A stretch of 64,000 bases of DNA. It comes from Stomoxys calcitrans (Eukaryota > Arthropoda > Insecta > Diptera > Muscidae). Each line of letters opens with the position of its first letter. The first letter of the stretch is position 1. The position numbers were made by a program, and so were the translations under genes. The notes beneath the pieces were generated by a model. That model worked only from the letters and a program-made list of their open reading frames with translations. It had not been told where the DNA came from and did not search any database. The stretch lies in the NCBI RefSeq assembly GCF_963082655.1, contig NC_081554.1, positions 64,198,602-64,262,601 on the forward strand. Direction: 5' to 3'. This document shows, one piece after another, positions 30,455 through 42,603 of the stretch.

Positions 30455-31159
30455 TCACATTGTGATAGATGGAAGGCATTCATCCAGCGTGTTAGATGTA
30501 TGATCGATCCGTGAAGCGAATATAGATTCGGATCATTAGCTTGTTGTAGCAAAGGTTCGCACCCGTTTGAACATGGCGATAAAAGTGAGATCTGACACTG
30601 TACGGAAGCTGGACACTGAAGAGCTGCAAACAACGGATGGCAACGGCATACTTCATTCGACTGATTTGATGCTTGATGAAAGCACTCTTTGTTTTGATAT
30701 TATAATGGCGTAGTGGCAAACCATTGCCCACTTCATAAAAAATGCCGCGAAATCCGTATTTGGGTACCGGAAGCCGCCTCCAATAAACCCATTGTACGAC
30801 CATGAGTGTCGAGATGCTACTGAAGCCAAGAATACGGCATACAGAGCAACCCTGAAATCAATATCGGGAGAAAAAGGAGAGAGGAGAAACGTCTATTCCG
30901 CAGAAATAAAAGGAAATTGAAAGACGCGAGTGTGAGCGGATTGAGATCTACAGGAGTCAGAATGAAAAAATTAAATATCAAACCGATGGCTTTGGTGCAG
31001 GCACATCCTCCTGCAGAGACAAAGAAGTAGATTTCGTTACTGACACCATTAGTGATCTGAGGATATGGAAATAACATTTAACGCAACTGCTTTTGTCCGA
31101 CGATGACAACGAAAGGATACCGCAGAACCAATCCCTGATGATGGTATATAATGTTTACC

Positions 31160-31470
31160 TCCTAGTCAGAGTGAGGTTCAAGTAGCAGTGACCCGACTGA
31201 AGAGCAACAAGGCAGCAGGAGCAGACGGGTTACCTGCTGAACTATTTAAGACCGGAGACTATACTCTGATAAGGCGTATGGCTCAGCTCGTATGCGGAAT
31301 CTGGCTAGAAAAATGCATATACGGTGATTGGAATCTCAGAATACTATGTCACGTGCACAAGAAATGAGACAAGACGGAATGTGCCAACTACAGAGGAATA
31401 AGTCTCCTCCCCATCGCATACAAGGTACTCTCGAGCGTACTGTGTGAAAGATTACATTCTAAAGTCTAAG
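31160..31470 (+). pseudogene. RTE reverse transcriptase N-terminal part
   Basis: LKSNKAAGADGLPAELFKTG, MAQLVCGIWLEKCIYGDWN, then CANYRGISLLPIAYKVLSSV and LCERL. This is the fingers region of an RTE-type RT. No motif B or YADD is present before the break at about 31470. Confidence 0.8.
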
Positions 31471-31476
31471 AAATAA

Positions 31477-31860
31477 ATGGGCCCTGCGGCTATGATTATT
31501 GCGATTATTGCCATCTGGAAGATCATGCTTCACAGATGGATTAAAGCTAGAGGACAGAGTGGACAGGGGGTATACATTGAGAACTCGGGGACTGAGATCT
31601 GTTTTAGACTGCCTGGCTATAATACGGTTCTGCAGGCAGAGATCCGGACGATCACAGAATGCGTGAAGTGTTGTGGTACTAACGCGAGGACGTCGAGTGT
31701 GATCATATTTACCGACAGTAAAATTGCTATAAGGGCAATAACAACCAGGACGGTGATATCACGAAGAGTCTTGCAGTGTAAGAAGGAGATTAACGCCTTC
31801 TCTGAGGATGGCACGATCGGTTGTTTGGATGCCGGAACATAGCGTAGGGGGGAATGAAAC
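31477..31860 (+). pseudogene. F1 RNase H fragment
   Basis: Open frame: QGVYIENSGTEICFRLPGYN, VLQAEIRTITECVKCCGTNA, VIIFTDSKIAIRAITTRTVI, then a frameshift at EDGTIGCLDAG where RIVWMPEH would follow. The TDGSK block is frameshifted (cacagatggattaaagctag). Same domain as 17801-18259 and 53685-54062. Confidence 0.8.
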
Positions 31861-31861
31861 G

Positions 31862-31926
31862 ACCGAAAAACGTGCTGCAGAGCGACACCTATTTGAGGAG
31901 AAGTTTTAACATGGCATATTACCTCG
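31862..31926 (-). mobile_element. SINE body scrap
   Basis: gagcgacacctatttgagga and gttttaacatggcatattac are the complement of the SINE middle. Neither head nor tail is present. Confidence 0.6.
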
Positions 31927-31944
31927 CAAATGTAGTCTATACTT

Positions 31945-33532
31945 TTTTTATACCCTCCACCGTTTGCAACACTTCGAAATATTCGTCTAAGACCCCGTAA
32001 GGTACATATACTCTTGATCGTCATAACATTTGAAGTCGATCTAGCCATGTCAGCCGGTCAGTCCGTCTGTCTAGGGAAAGAACGCATACTTTGGAAGGAG
32101 AAAGGCTAGGAGCTTGAAATTTTGCACAAATACTTCTTAGTAGTGTAGGTCGGGTGAGATTGTAAATGGGGCACATCGGTCAATGTTTTGATATAGCTGC
32201 CATATAAACCGATCTGGGAGCTTGACATCTTGAGCCATTAGAAGGTGCTATTTTTAATCCGATTTGGCTGAAGTTTTGAAAGGAATGTTTTGTTATGACT
32301 TTCAATAACTGCTAAGTATGGCTCAAATCGGTCCATAAACTGAGGTAGCTGCCATATAAACCGATCTGGGATCTTGACTTTTTGAGCCTTTACGGGGCGC
32401 AATCAATATCCGATTTGGTTGACATTTTGCAAGAGGTGTTTTGTTACGACGGTCTATAACCTGATGTAGCTGCCATATAAACCGATATGGCATCTTGACT
32501 TCTTGAGCCCTTAGGGGGCGCAATAATTATCAGATTTTGACGTGCTTCAGCAACTGTTCTTAGTATGATTCAAATCGGTCCTTAACCAGATGGAGCTGAC
32601 ATATAAACCCATCCGGGATCTTGACTTCTTGAGCCATTAGAAGGTGCTATTTTTATCCGATTTGTCTGAAGTTTTGAATGAAGTGTTTTGTTATGACTTC
32701 CGATAATTGCTAAGTATGGTTCAAATCGGTCCATAACCTGAAGTAGTTGCCATATAAACCGATCTGGGATCTTGACTTCTTTAGCCTTTAGGGTGCACAG
32801 TTATTTTCCGATTTGGCAGACATTTTGCAAGAGGTGTTATATTTATGACGGTCTATAACCTGATGTAGCTGCCGTATACACCGATGTGGGATCTTGATTT
32901 CTTGAGCCCTTAGGGGGCGCAATAATTATCAGATTTTGACGTGCTTCAGCAACTCTTCTTAGTATGATTGAAATTGGTCCATAACCTGATGGAGCTGCCA
33001 TATAAACCCATCCGGGATCTTGATTTCTTTAGCCTTTAGAAAGCGCAATTATTATCCAATTTGGATGAAATTTTGCACAAAGTGTTTTGCTTTGTCTTGC
33101 AACACCTATGACATGTACGATCGAAATCGATCTCCGATTGTACTTCTTAAGCCTCTATAAGGCTTGCGCCTTCTTATCCGATTCGACTGAAATTTTGTAC
33201 AACAGCTTTTCCCAAATATGGTCTGCATCAGTTTATAGCCTGATTCAGCTCCCATATAAACCGATCTCCCGATTTTACTTCTTTGAGCCCCTAAAGGGCG
33301 CAATTCTTATCCGCCGAAGTTTTACACAATGACTTCTACTATGGTCTCCAACATCGAAACCTAGTATGGTCCGAAGCGGTCCATAACCTGATAAAGCTCT
33401 AATTGCATGGCAATTCTTATCCATTATCCTTTGTTTGTCCATAAAGAGATATTGGCCAAAGAACTTGACAAATGCGATCCATGGCGAAGGGTAGATTCGG
33501 CGCGGCCGAACTTTGCAAGCTTTTACTTGTTT
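31945..33532 (-). mobile_element. Mini-me/Helentron-like element, ~1.59 kb
   Basis: Left end tttttataccctccaccg, core remnant (ggtacatatactcttgatcg), short GTCY tract (cagtccgtctgtctagg), about eight internal units, and the complemented head gcggccgaactttgcaagct at 33500-33532. One of the longest copies. Confidence 0.85.
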
Positions 33533-33590
33533 CTGATGTTCTCGCCAGGACTCGAACCCAGGCGTTCAGTGTCATAGACGGATATACATG
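33533..33590 (-). mobile_element. SINE tRNA-head fragment
   Basis: gttctcgccaggactcgaac then ccaggcgttcagtgtcatag: complement of the tRNA-derived head with B box. It starts exactly where the mini-me ends; no body is attached. Confidence 0.65.
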
Positions 33591-35406
33591 TCCGCAGCTT
33601 CAGCCAAATGCTTATATTAAGTATCTCGTAAAACCTTTCGAGCTCATTCAGTCTAAGGACTATCTTGGCGGTGTGGACCTCAGCCCTTCCATAATTGCGA
33701 CGCAGGCTAGTCCTTGCAGCTTCTCAAATTGCTTGGTACGAGTGTTTCTATCTACAGGCTTACGCCATACCAATGGCCATATATCAGCATTGGTCACACA
33801 ATGGCTGTGTGCATGCTTTTTATCATCTCAAGGCAACCCTCATGTTGGAGTAGAAAACACACAGGGCCTTTCGCCTTATTGCCTTCGTATAATTCATTCA
33901 TGGCAGTCTCGAATCGAGCAATTGGCCTATAGGTATTTTGCGTTTATCGAAAACTGCAGAATGGCACCATCCAGAGGCGGGAGTTCCACTCTGGTATCTA
34001 ATATCCCCGGGTGAAGAGCAGCAGCTCCGTCTTCCTTTGGCTAGTCCTCAAACCATGTCCTATATTCCATCTCGGCAGCCACCGCAGTGATCTTTGCATG
34101 ATCTTGCACAAGTAGCACGACAGGTTTTCTGAAGTTTTCTCTAAATAAAGCATTTCTAGGGACAAACTTTTCAATTTTTTCCCAAGACGAAATTTGGAAA
34201 CAATATCCGAATAACAGTTTGCGACCCGGTCTAATACATGTCCACTTAGGATTTTGTTTTCCTCGGTAATTTTGGACTATTCACTCCATGTTACCACTAC
34301 TTGTTATGACGACATTATAATCCGATTAGATCGAGTGTTTTTTTATTTAATCGGCAATTTCATTATAACATCAAAGTGCTGCTGGCCTGTAATGGTTTGC
34401 CATATTAGCTTGTTGCCAAGTCAGTGTCGACCATCCAGCATGTTCGCATTGGTATTTCCGTTTCCCTTTTCCTTGATGTAACATTAAAGTAGGAAAGTCG
34501 CTAGAGTTGGGGTGTGGTTGTGGCCTCGTCAACGTCTGCTTTTGTCTCATCTCATGAAGCGGCTTAAATTTATTAAGTCAACAGTGTTAACTGTATTTGA
34601 GGGTCTTTTTGTGGAAGTTATGAGTTGTGCGGCATGCAAGACATATGATGTGTGTTTTTGGGGTTTACTACTCTTTAGTAAACCCCAATCCCTCCCCTCC
34701 ACTTCGCCTATTACCAACATGATCGTTTGAAGATAAGAGGGTCAGAATGTTAACTTATTTTTGAGCGTCTGCTTTGGCTGCTGGTGGAGAATGTAGAAAA
34801 GGGACTAGAAAATTATAGTTTTTAAAAAGAATTCAATTTCACACTTGCCGCCAGGGAGTAGCATGTGAGTGGAATTTATGTTGGCCCATTCTAAGACCCT
34901 TAGCCAGGGTGGTAATTTCATTTCACCAAAGGCCACATAAGGTTGAAAATCTTTTGCCTAAGTTGTGTGCTCTTAGCTGTTAGTGGTTGAAGTTGCCAAA
35001 ACTGAGATTTTCATTTTGCTCTAAAGTGGAAATGTTGTCTCCCCAAGGAAATGGCATGATGGCCTAATGTAATTTATGAAACTCAAGAGCCTATTTTCGA
35101 ACAATACGTGCAAGTTTTATGATGAAACCAGATTTCCTTTTTGTTTTTTTTTTTTTGTTAAGGACAATAAATGCCCTTGAGTTCTTTGAATATAAAGCGG
35201 GCTTAAGTGTTTTAAAAAGTGCCCTGAAAAAAATGTTAAAAACTAACATCCAAGATTATAAAATAAAGAAATTGATAGTATACATAGGGAAAAGCAAAAT
35301 CTGTAGCAAAAAAAAAAAATAATCCATGGTGAATTCTAAAACGAGCTAAATTTGCAGTAAATCACATTTGGGGAGAGAGCTTAGGGAACTGTCCTACCAT
35401 AGGGAT
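33591..35406. other. Unassigned DNA, possible old LINE remnant at its start
   Basis: 33600-34120 has long frames on both strands (plus 33472-34014 is 180 residues, but its first part is mini-me and SINE sequence). The minus strand may hold an eroded LINE protein, but I see no motif that settles it. 34130-34200 has scraps of the 33-bp repeat. 34250-35400 looks unique, with T-runs at 35140 and A-runs near 35310. A 13-bp hairpin lies at 34658-34688. Confidence 0.35.
34658..34688. repeat. 13-bp perfect inverted repeat, 5-nt loop
   Basis: ttggggtttacta and its complement tagtaaaccccaa flank ctctt. Isolated in otherwise unique sequence; function unknown. Confidence 0.85.
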
Positions 35407-37037
35407 AAAACAAGTAAAAGCGTGCTAAGTTCGGCCGGGCCGAATCTTATATACCCTCCACCATGGATCGCATTTGTCGAGTTCTTTTCCCGGCATCTCT
35501 TCTTAGGCAAAACAGGATAGAAGAAAAGATTTGCTCTGCTATTAGAGCGATATCAAGATATGGTCCGGTTTGGACCACAATTAAATTATATGTTGGAGAC
35601 CTGAGTAAAATGTCAGCCAATTCGAATAAGAATTGCGCTCTTTGTGAGCTCAAAAAGTAAAATAGAGAGATCGGAGCTGTATCGGGCTATAGACCGATTC
35701 AGACCATAATAAACACGTATGTTGATGGTCAGGAAAGAATCCGTCGTACAAAATTCCAGGCAAATCGGATAATAATTGCGACCTCTAGAGGCTCAAGAAG
35801 TCAAGATCCCAGATCGGTTTATATTGCAGCTATATCAGGTTATGAACCGACTTGTACTTTATTTGACATAGTTGTTGAAAGTAACAATAAAAAACGTCTT
35901 GCGAAATTTCAGCCAAATCGGATAGGAATTGCGCCCTCTAGAAGCTCAAGAAGTCAAGTCCCCAGATCTGTTTATATGACAGCTATATCAGGTTATAAAC
36001 CGATTTGAACCATATTTGGCACAGTTGTTGGATATCATAACAAAATACTACGTGCCAAAATTCATTCAAATCGGATAAGAATTGCGCCCTCTAGAGGCTC
36101 AAGAAGTCAAGACCCAAGATCGGTTTATATGACAGCTATATACGGTTATGGACCGATTTGAACCATACTTGGCACAGTTGTTGAATATCGTAACAAAACA
36201 CATCGTGCAAAATTTCATTCTAATCGGATAAGAATTGCGCACTCTAGAGGCTCAAGAAGTCAAGACCCCAGATCGGTTTATATGGCAGCTATATCAGGTT
36301 ATGAAACGATTTGAACCATACTTGGCACAGCTGTTGGATATAATAACGAAACACGTCGTGCAAAATTTCATTCTAATCGGATAAGAATTGCGCACTCTAG
36401 AGGCTCAAGAAGTCAAGACCCCAGATCGGTTTATATGGCAGCTATATCAGGTTATATACCGATTTTAACCATACTTGACACAGTTGTTGGATATAATAAC
36501 GAAACATGTCATGCAAAATTTCATTGCAATCGGATAAGAATTGCGCCTTGTAGAGGCTCAAGAAGTCAAGACCCAAGATAGGTTTATATGGCAGCTATCC
36601 CAAGTTATTAACCGATTTGAACCATACTTGGCACAGTTGTTGGATACCATAACAAAACACATCGTGCAAAATTTCATCCCAATCGGATAAGAAATGCGTA
36701 CTCTAGAGGCTCAAGAAGTCAAGACCCAAGATCGGTTTATATGGCAGCTATATCAAAACATGGACCGATATGGCCCATTTACAATACCAACCGACCTACA
36801 CTAATAAGAAGTATTTGTGCAAAATGTCAAGCGGCTAGCTTTACTCCTTCGGAAGTTAGCGTGCTTTCGACAGACAGACGGACGGACGGACAGACGGACG
36901 GACATGGCTAGATCGACATAAAATTTCACGACGATCAAGAATATATATACTTTATGGGGTCTCAGACGAATATTTCGAGTAGTTACAATCAGAATGACGA
37001 ATTTAGTATACCCCCCATCTTATGGTGGAGGGTATAA
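35407..37037 (+). mobile_element. Mini-me/Helentron-like element, canonical full copy (~1.63 kb)
   Basis: Head acaagtaaaagcgtgctaag then ttcggccgggccgaatctta and tataccctccaccatgg; about eight internal units, of which those at 36118, 36271, 36424, 36577 and 36730 start at an exact 153-bp spacing; GTCY tract gacagacggacggacggaca; core gatcaagaatatatatactt; end cttatggtggagggtataa. It has no protein coding; long frames arise because 153 is a multiple of three. This copy is the best reference for the family. Confidence 0.9.
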
Positions 37038-37059
37038 TAATTTTTAAGATTTTTTTGGG

Positions 37060-37690
37060 GAATTTTCAAGATTATTAGTTCGAACTCGGTTAATAAATAA
37101 AGCTTTTATGAGCTTCAGACCCTTAATCGGCAGATCGGTCTATAGGACATCTATATCTAACTATAGTCCGATCTAATCCATATTTAGGTCAGATGTCGGG
37201 AGGCTTAAAATTACCTACTGTTTCAAATTTCAGCGAAATCGGTTAAAAAATTAAAGCGTTTATGGGCATTAGACCCATTATCGTCAGATCGGTCTATATA
37301 GCAGCTATATTCAAACATGGTGCAATTTGGCCCGTTCATGAACTTAACCAGAGTGCATCACAAAGACTTATTTGTGCCAAATTTCAGCCCAATATCTCAA
37401 TCTCAATCGAAGGCTGTAGAGTGATTACAACAGACGGACGGACAGGCGGACAGACACAGGGACATCGTTAAATCGTCTTAGCATTTTACGACGATTTGGC
37501 CCAGATTTGGATATAGCTGCCATATAGACCAATCTTTTGATTTAAAGTTTTGGGCGCATTTATTGTCCGATGTCGCCAAAATTTGGGACAGTGAGTTGTG
37601 TTAGGCTCTTCGACTTTTTTCTTCAACTTGGCTCAAATCGGTCCAGATGTGGATATAGCTGCAATATAGGGGAGTGTTGGGATTAGATAA
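37060..37690 (+). mobile_element. Mini-me subfamily B fragments
   Basis: Units ggttaataaataaagctttt, gcagatcggtctataggac and aaatttcagcgaaatcgg to a GTCY tract at about 37428-37456 (cagacggacggacaggcgga) and acatcgttaaatcgtcttag. Then a second partial unit (gatttggatatagctgccat) to 37690. The terminal core is missing. Confidence 0.7.
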
Positions 37691-37899
37691 GTTTTAGCCC
37701 GTAACATGCGAATGTGAAACGGCGTAGATTCTTTAACAATTTTGTCCCACAGACTCAAGAGCTGAGTTATTAATTTTCAGTTCATAGACGCCCCCATTAA
37801 ATTTTCTCTTGCTAATAGACATACATTTAGGTTTTGATGGGTTTATTTGCAGTCCGCTATTCTCACGCTTATATGTAAAATTCAATTAGTATTTATTTG
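37691..37899 (-). pseudogene. Possible old LINE RT scrap
   Basis: Minus-strand reading gives GLQINPSKPKCMSISKRKFN, reminiscent of the G-x-N-x-K-T strand after YADD in LINE RTs. Only about 60 residues and no catalytic motif, so this is weak. Confidence 0.25.
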
Positions 37900-39585
37900 T
37901 TTGTTTATTTGTTCCGTATAAATTCAAAAACGGGTGAATCGATTACCTTGAAATTTACACAGATTGTGTAGGTTGGTCTGGAAGGAAACATAGGCTATAT
38001 AATTTTTTGATATCGGGAGGGGGGCGGACCATCCCAAAAGTATTACCCAAAAATAAAAGTGGACCGATCAGGACAACATGGGATTCAAATGAAAGGTATT
38101 CAAGAGTAGAATACTAATTTCATAATAAAAGTTGGGTCCAAATACCTGGGGGCCCCAGGTATTTGGACAATATGGGACTCAAATGAATGGCATTCGGAAG
38201 TAGATTACGAATATGGTCCGGAAGTAGGAATAGGCTTTATAATTTATTGATAACGGAAGGGGGCGGACCCTCCACCGTTACCCCAAAAAACCGGCCAAAA
38301 TCAAAATTGGGCCGATAAGGACAATATGGGTATCAAATGAAAAGTATGCGGGAGTAAATAACGAATCTAGCATAGAAATTCATGTCGAAGTATAGGGGGT
38401 CACCCACCCCCACAAAAACATCCAAAATGGGCACATTAGCCAATCACGAATATATGGGACTAGGTTTGTTTGTTCCGTATAGACTGAAAACACACACCCT
38501 CCCCCTTATGCCAAAAACACAACCCAAAATCCAAAGTGGACCGATCGGGACATTATAGGTATCAAATGAAAGGTATTGGAGAGTGGAATACGAATATGGT
38601 ATTAAAATTTGAGTCTAAGTACCCATCGCCGTCCCAACCCCAAAACTCCCCCAAACATACATATTGGACGTTGATTTCAATATGGGGCTCGAATGAAAGG
38701 TATTCGGGAGTAGGTTTCGAATCTGGCATACAAAATCAGATCGAAGACCCATCATGACTACATGATACTTGGTTGAATCGATTTTCTTAAAATTTTTATA
38801 GATTGTGTACGTTAGTCTGGAAGGAAACATAGGTTATATATTTTTAGATACCGGGTGGAGGCGGACCCTCTTCCTTACCCCAAAAACGCCACCTATATCC
38901 GAAAGTGGTCCGATGGACACAAAAAGGGTATCACATGAATGGTATTGGAGACCAGAAAACGAATGTGGGATTAAAATTTGGGTCCAAGTACATAGCGGAC
39001 CCCCCAACCCCAAAACTTCTCTAAACAGATATATTTGAAGTTCATGTCAATATGGGTCTCAAATGAAAAGTATTAGGCAGTAGATTACAAGTATGGCATA
39101 AAACATTAGGTCCAAGTAATGGGAGGTCGCCCACCCCCAAATACCCCCCAATGGGCTTATTTGGAAGTAGATTACGAATATGACATTAAAATTTGCGTTC
39201 TAATGGTACGTCAAATGGATTATTTGACCCATTATGACAATATAGGTCTTAAATGAACGGTATTTTAGAGTAGAACGAATTTGATATCTAATTTTGGAGC
39301 CAAGTGTTTTGGGGTACGACCTAAATCACCTACTAAACTGAACTTGATTTCCATTATGAATAAAGAACGAATTTGATATGTATTTTCAGTGCAATGTGCA
39401 GGTGGCCGCCCCAGCCTCAAAACACCCGCCAAACGGATCATATTTACCGGCCATGGCAATATGGGGCTAAAATTAAAGGGATTTGGAAGTGCAGCACGAA
39501 TTTGATACCCATATTTTAGTCGAAATGTCTGAGATGCCATCTCTCCCCTAAGGAGCACTTGTCATTACCCTAATTTTCAAAAACA
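37900..39585 (+). mobile_element. Tandem-repeat element D, copy 2
   Basis: Start tttgttccgtataaattcaa, cgattaccttgaaatttac and ggtctggaaggaaacatagg, then roughly twelve units with gacaatatgggtatcaaatg, aggtattcgggagtag and CCCCAA blocks. The gtcagctagt terminus is missing; the SINE at 39586 follows. Confidence 0.75.
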
Positions 39586-39840
39586 CCAGGAACTCAGCAG
39601 GGGCAAACTTCTCACACATCAATGAGTACTTTCCGATTCAAGTTTAAAATCAATGATAAGGGATCTTATTATAGCCGAGTCCGAACGGCGTCCCGCAATG
39701 CGACACTTCTTTGGGGAACATTGTTTAAATGACCATGCATTGCATTGTGCCTGGCAACTGTCGCCATCATTAAATGGGGATAACCACCGCTTTGTTTGTT
39801 GTTCTCGCCAGGATTCGAACGCGTTCAGCGTCATAGGCTA
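39586..39840 (-). mobile_element. tRNA-derived SINE, nearly complete
   Basis: Reverse orientation: caggggcaaacttctcacac, ttccgattcaagtttaaaat, ccgagtccgaacggcgtccc, cgacacttctttggggaaca, then the head gttctcgccaggattcgaac (B box) and gcgttcagcgtcataggct. A-box half eroded. Confidence 0.8.
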
Positions 39841-39989
39841 CAAAGGCACGACTTCGATATCCGCATTCAGGGCGAAGTTTCCCAAAATTTGGTGTAAAAT
39901 TGAGAAATGTCAAATGAAATGCAGAAAAAATAAGATGTTTGAGTGTGGTTCACTGTTAACATCGGCCCTTAAATCACCCTTTAGTAAAC

Positions 39990-40135
39990 ATTCATGGAAA
40001 TTTTGTCTTTATAGAAAATTTCATGGAAATCTGTCTTTAATGAAAATTTCATGGAAATTCTCTCTTTAATGAAAATTTCATGGAAATTTTGTCTTAAGGA
40101 AAAAATCTTTAGAACATTTAGTTAAAATTCTACTG
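39990..40135. repeat. ~34-bp tandem repeat
   Basis: Four copies of tcatggaaattttgtctttaatgaaaattt-like units; the most regular run is 40005-40105. Same kind of sequence as 24330-24620. Confidence 0.8.
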
Positions 40136-40146
40136 AATTTGTATTG

Positions 40147-40384
40147 TAGGGTTGCCCAAAAAGTAATTGCGGATTTTTCATATAGTCGGCGTTGACAAAT
40201 TTTTTTCACAGCTTGTGACTCTGTAATTGTATTCTTTCTTTTGTCAGTTATCAGCTGTTACTTTTAGCTTGCTTTAGAAAAAAAGTGTAAAAAAAGTATA
40301 TTTGATTAAAGTTCATTCTAAGTTTTGTTAAAAATGCATTTACTTTCTTTTAAAAAATCCGCAATTACTTTTTGGGCAACCCAA
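40147..40384 (+). mobile_element. MITE with TA target duplication (copy 3)
   Basis: Left end eroded (gggttgcccaaaaagtaatt), right end intact (tttttgggcaacccaa) followed by TA at 40385-40386. Inserted next to the 34-bp repeat tract. Confidence 0.93.
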
Positions 40385-41520
40385 TATTTTGAAAAAATAT
40401 TCATGAAATTTTGGCCTTCTTCTTTAAATATTTTTTTTTCTTTAGTTCAAATTTTATCGATAGCGTTATGTGCCCATAGTTCACCAAACCATAATGACAT
40501 ATGGCCGCAAAACGCAAAACACTTGACGAAAATAAGCAGCTTTATTACATTAACTACTCTATTACTAAATAAAACTTTCATAAACTCTGCGTTTCCTATG
40601 CATTGTTAACTTTGGGACTCGTAAAATCATCTGCCATATCATACCTTCTTTGACTTGGGAAAACACATATGAATTTTTTATACATCCAATTAAGCAACAA
40701 AGAAGCTGTTTACAACTACCCAACCACATTGGTTCCCCTTGTGGAATAAAGCAAAACTCACAGTAATGTAAGAAACTCTTGCCTTTAAACAAACATCGCC
40801 TACAACATTTTCTCAAACCCACCATCGTCATCCACCATCATTACCATCGCCATTGACGGTTTGTAGTATGGCCCATGACCCGAGAAATATTTCCGCACAC
40901 AAATTTATGAGGCCCCAGATGATGGTTTTCGTGAATCACTTAAGGAAGAACTCCGGCATCTGTAATTATTCACCATCATATGTCTAGACGAAGTGAGTCC
41001 CAACCGCATCATAGACACTCGCGCCCATACCAATTTAGACTTGAACGCCACATGCATTTCCACTTTTTATAAGGGTCTTCTACAGACAATAACGATAAAT
41101 GCTATAAAACTAAGTACGAAAAGGGATCACAAACATTGCCATAAAAAAAAAAAACAGGAACTATTCATTTCGTCATAAACTTTTCCTACTCAATTGGTGG
41201 GGGGGTATGATAAGAAGAGATACTTGCAAGAAAAGTTAACTAAGCGAAGGAAAAATTATAATAAAATATAGGAATTGAAGTGTCTTCACCTTGCTATGAG
41301 TGGAGCTTCAAAATACACCGAAAAAAAAAACAATGTCTAATATGTAACGAGAGAAACCCGACTAATTTACTTTTCGTCTTAAGAGACACAGGCCGGCGAG
41401 GAAAAACAATTATAACGACGAACACCGACTTGTGTGGTGTTCATCGTTATCACAGGTAATCAGCGATTTCGAGAGGAGAGTCTCTTACTTAAATGCTAAG
41501 TGCCTACGGTACTAGAAATA
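40385..41520. other. Mostly unique DNA
   Basis: No family recognised. It includes a hairpin at 41412-41450 (15-bp arms, one mismatch) and A-runs. Frames 40325-40609 and 40565-40831 have no domain; the former starts in the MITE. Confidence 0.4.
41412..41450. repeat. 15-bp inverted repeat, one mismatch
   Basis: ataacgacgaacacc and ggtgttcatcgttat around gacttgtgt. It could be the remnant of a small palindromic element; nothing else supports a function. Confidence 0.75.
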
Positions 41521-42030
41521 ACACACCATAAGCGTCTGTGCAAATGTTCAACCAAATCCGATAAAAATTGCGCCCTCCAGAGGCTCAAGAAGTAAAATTG
41601 GGAAATCTGTTTATATGAGAGCTACTTCTTTATATGGACCGATATGGCCCATTTACAATCGCAACTCAATAGAAAGTATTTGTGCAAAATTTCAAGGGCC
41701 TAGGATTACTGTTCCAAAAGTGTTCAAAAATCGGGAGATCTCTTTATATGGGAGCTGTGTCAAGCTTTTGATCGATTCAGACCATATTGGACACGTATGT
41801 TGAAGGTCATGGGAGAAGCCGTTGTACAAAATTTCTGCCAAATCAGATGAGAATTGCTCCCTCTAGAGGCTCAAGAAGTCAAAATCCCAGTTCGGTTTAT
41901 ATGGCAGCTATATCAAAACATGGACCAATTTCGCCCATTTACAATCCCATCCGACCTACACAAATAAGAAGTATTTGTGCAAAATTTCAAGCGGCTAGCT
42001 TAACTTCTTCGAAAGTTAGCGTGCTTTCGA

Positions 42031-42350
42031 CAGACAGACGGACGGACAAACGGACGGATGGACGGACAAACGGACGGACGGACGGACAAACGGACGGATG
42101 GACGGACAAACGGACGGACGGACGGACAAACGGACGGACGGACGGACAAACGGACGGATGGATGGACGTATGGATGAAGAATGGACGGATGGATGGACGG
42201 ATGGATGGACGGATGGATGGACGGATGGATGGACGGATGGATGGACGGATGGATGGACGGATGGATGGACGGATGGATGGACGGATGGATGGACGGATGG
42301 ATGGACGGATGGATGGACGAACGGACGAACGAATGGACGGACGGACGGAC
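42031..42350. repeat. 320-bp GGAC/GGAT minisatellite
   Basis: Two sub-arrays. 42041-42160: six exact-length 20-bp units gacggacaaacggacggaYg, with the variable base T,C,T,C,C,T. 42183-42318: about eleven 12-bp units ggacggatggat. Because 12 is a multiple of three, frames stay open on both strands; these are not genes. Confidence 0.95.
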
Positions 42351-42392
42351 ATGGCTAGTTCGACTTAGAATGTCATGACGATCAAGAATATA

Positions 42393-42603
42393 TTGGGTTG
42401 CCCAAAAAGTAATTGCGGATTTTTCATATAGTCGGCGTTGACAAATTTTTTCACAGCTTGTGACTCTGTAATTGCATTCTTTCTGCTGTCAGTTATCAGC
42501 TGTTCCTTTTAGCTTGCTTTAGAAAAAAAGTGTAAAAAAGTATATTTGATTAAAGTTTATTCTAAGTTTTAAAAAATCCGCAATTACTTTTTGGGCAACC
42601 CAA
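42393..42603 (+). mobile_element. MITE, 211-bp internally deleted (copy 4)
   Basis: Ends ttgggttgcccaaaaagtaa and complement; TA at 42391-42392 and 42604-42605. It lacks about 25 bp (the attaaaaatgcatttacttt part) present in other copies. It is inserted in the TA tract of the mini-me core (caagaatata / tatacctta). Confidence 0.95.

Larger units (their letters stand above)
30110..31470 (+). mobile_element. RTE-type non-LTR retrotransposon fragment
   Basis: Endonuclease (30113-30500), linker and start of RT (31160-31470). 5'-truncated, with stops and frameshifts, and cut before the catalytic RT motifs, where an F1 RNase H piece follows. Confidence 0.85.

Noticed and set aside
33472..34014. 180-residue plus-strand frame
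   Set aside because: It begins in the mini-me head, crosses a reversed SINE head and has no recognisable domain.
34658..34688. Rho-independent terminator-like hairpin
   Set aside because: Eukaryotic context and no T-run after the stem; kept only as an inverted repeat.
35800..36900. Regular direct repeats that could suggest a CRISPR-like array
   Set aside because: There are no alternating unique spacers; units are whole 153-bp tandem repeats, and the genome is eukaryotic.
41787..42368. 193-residue open frame (and mirror frames on both strands) of Arg/Asp/Gly/Met repeats
   Set aside because: It is a translation of the GGAC/GGAT minisatellite in a mini-me element; 12-bp periodicity keeps all frames open.
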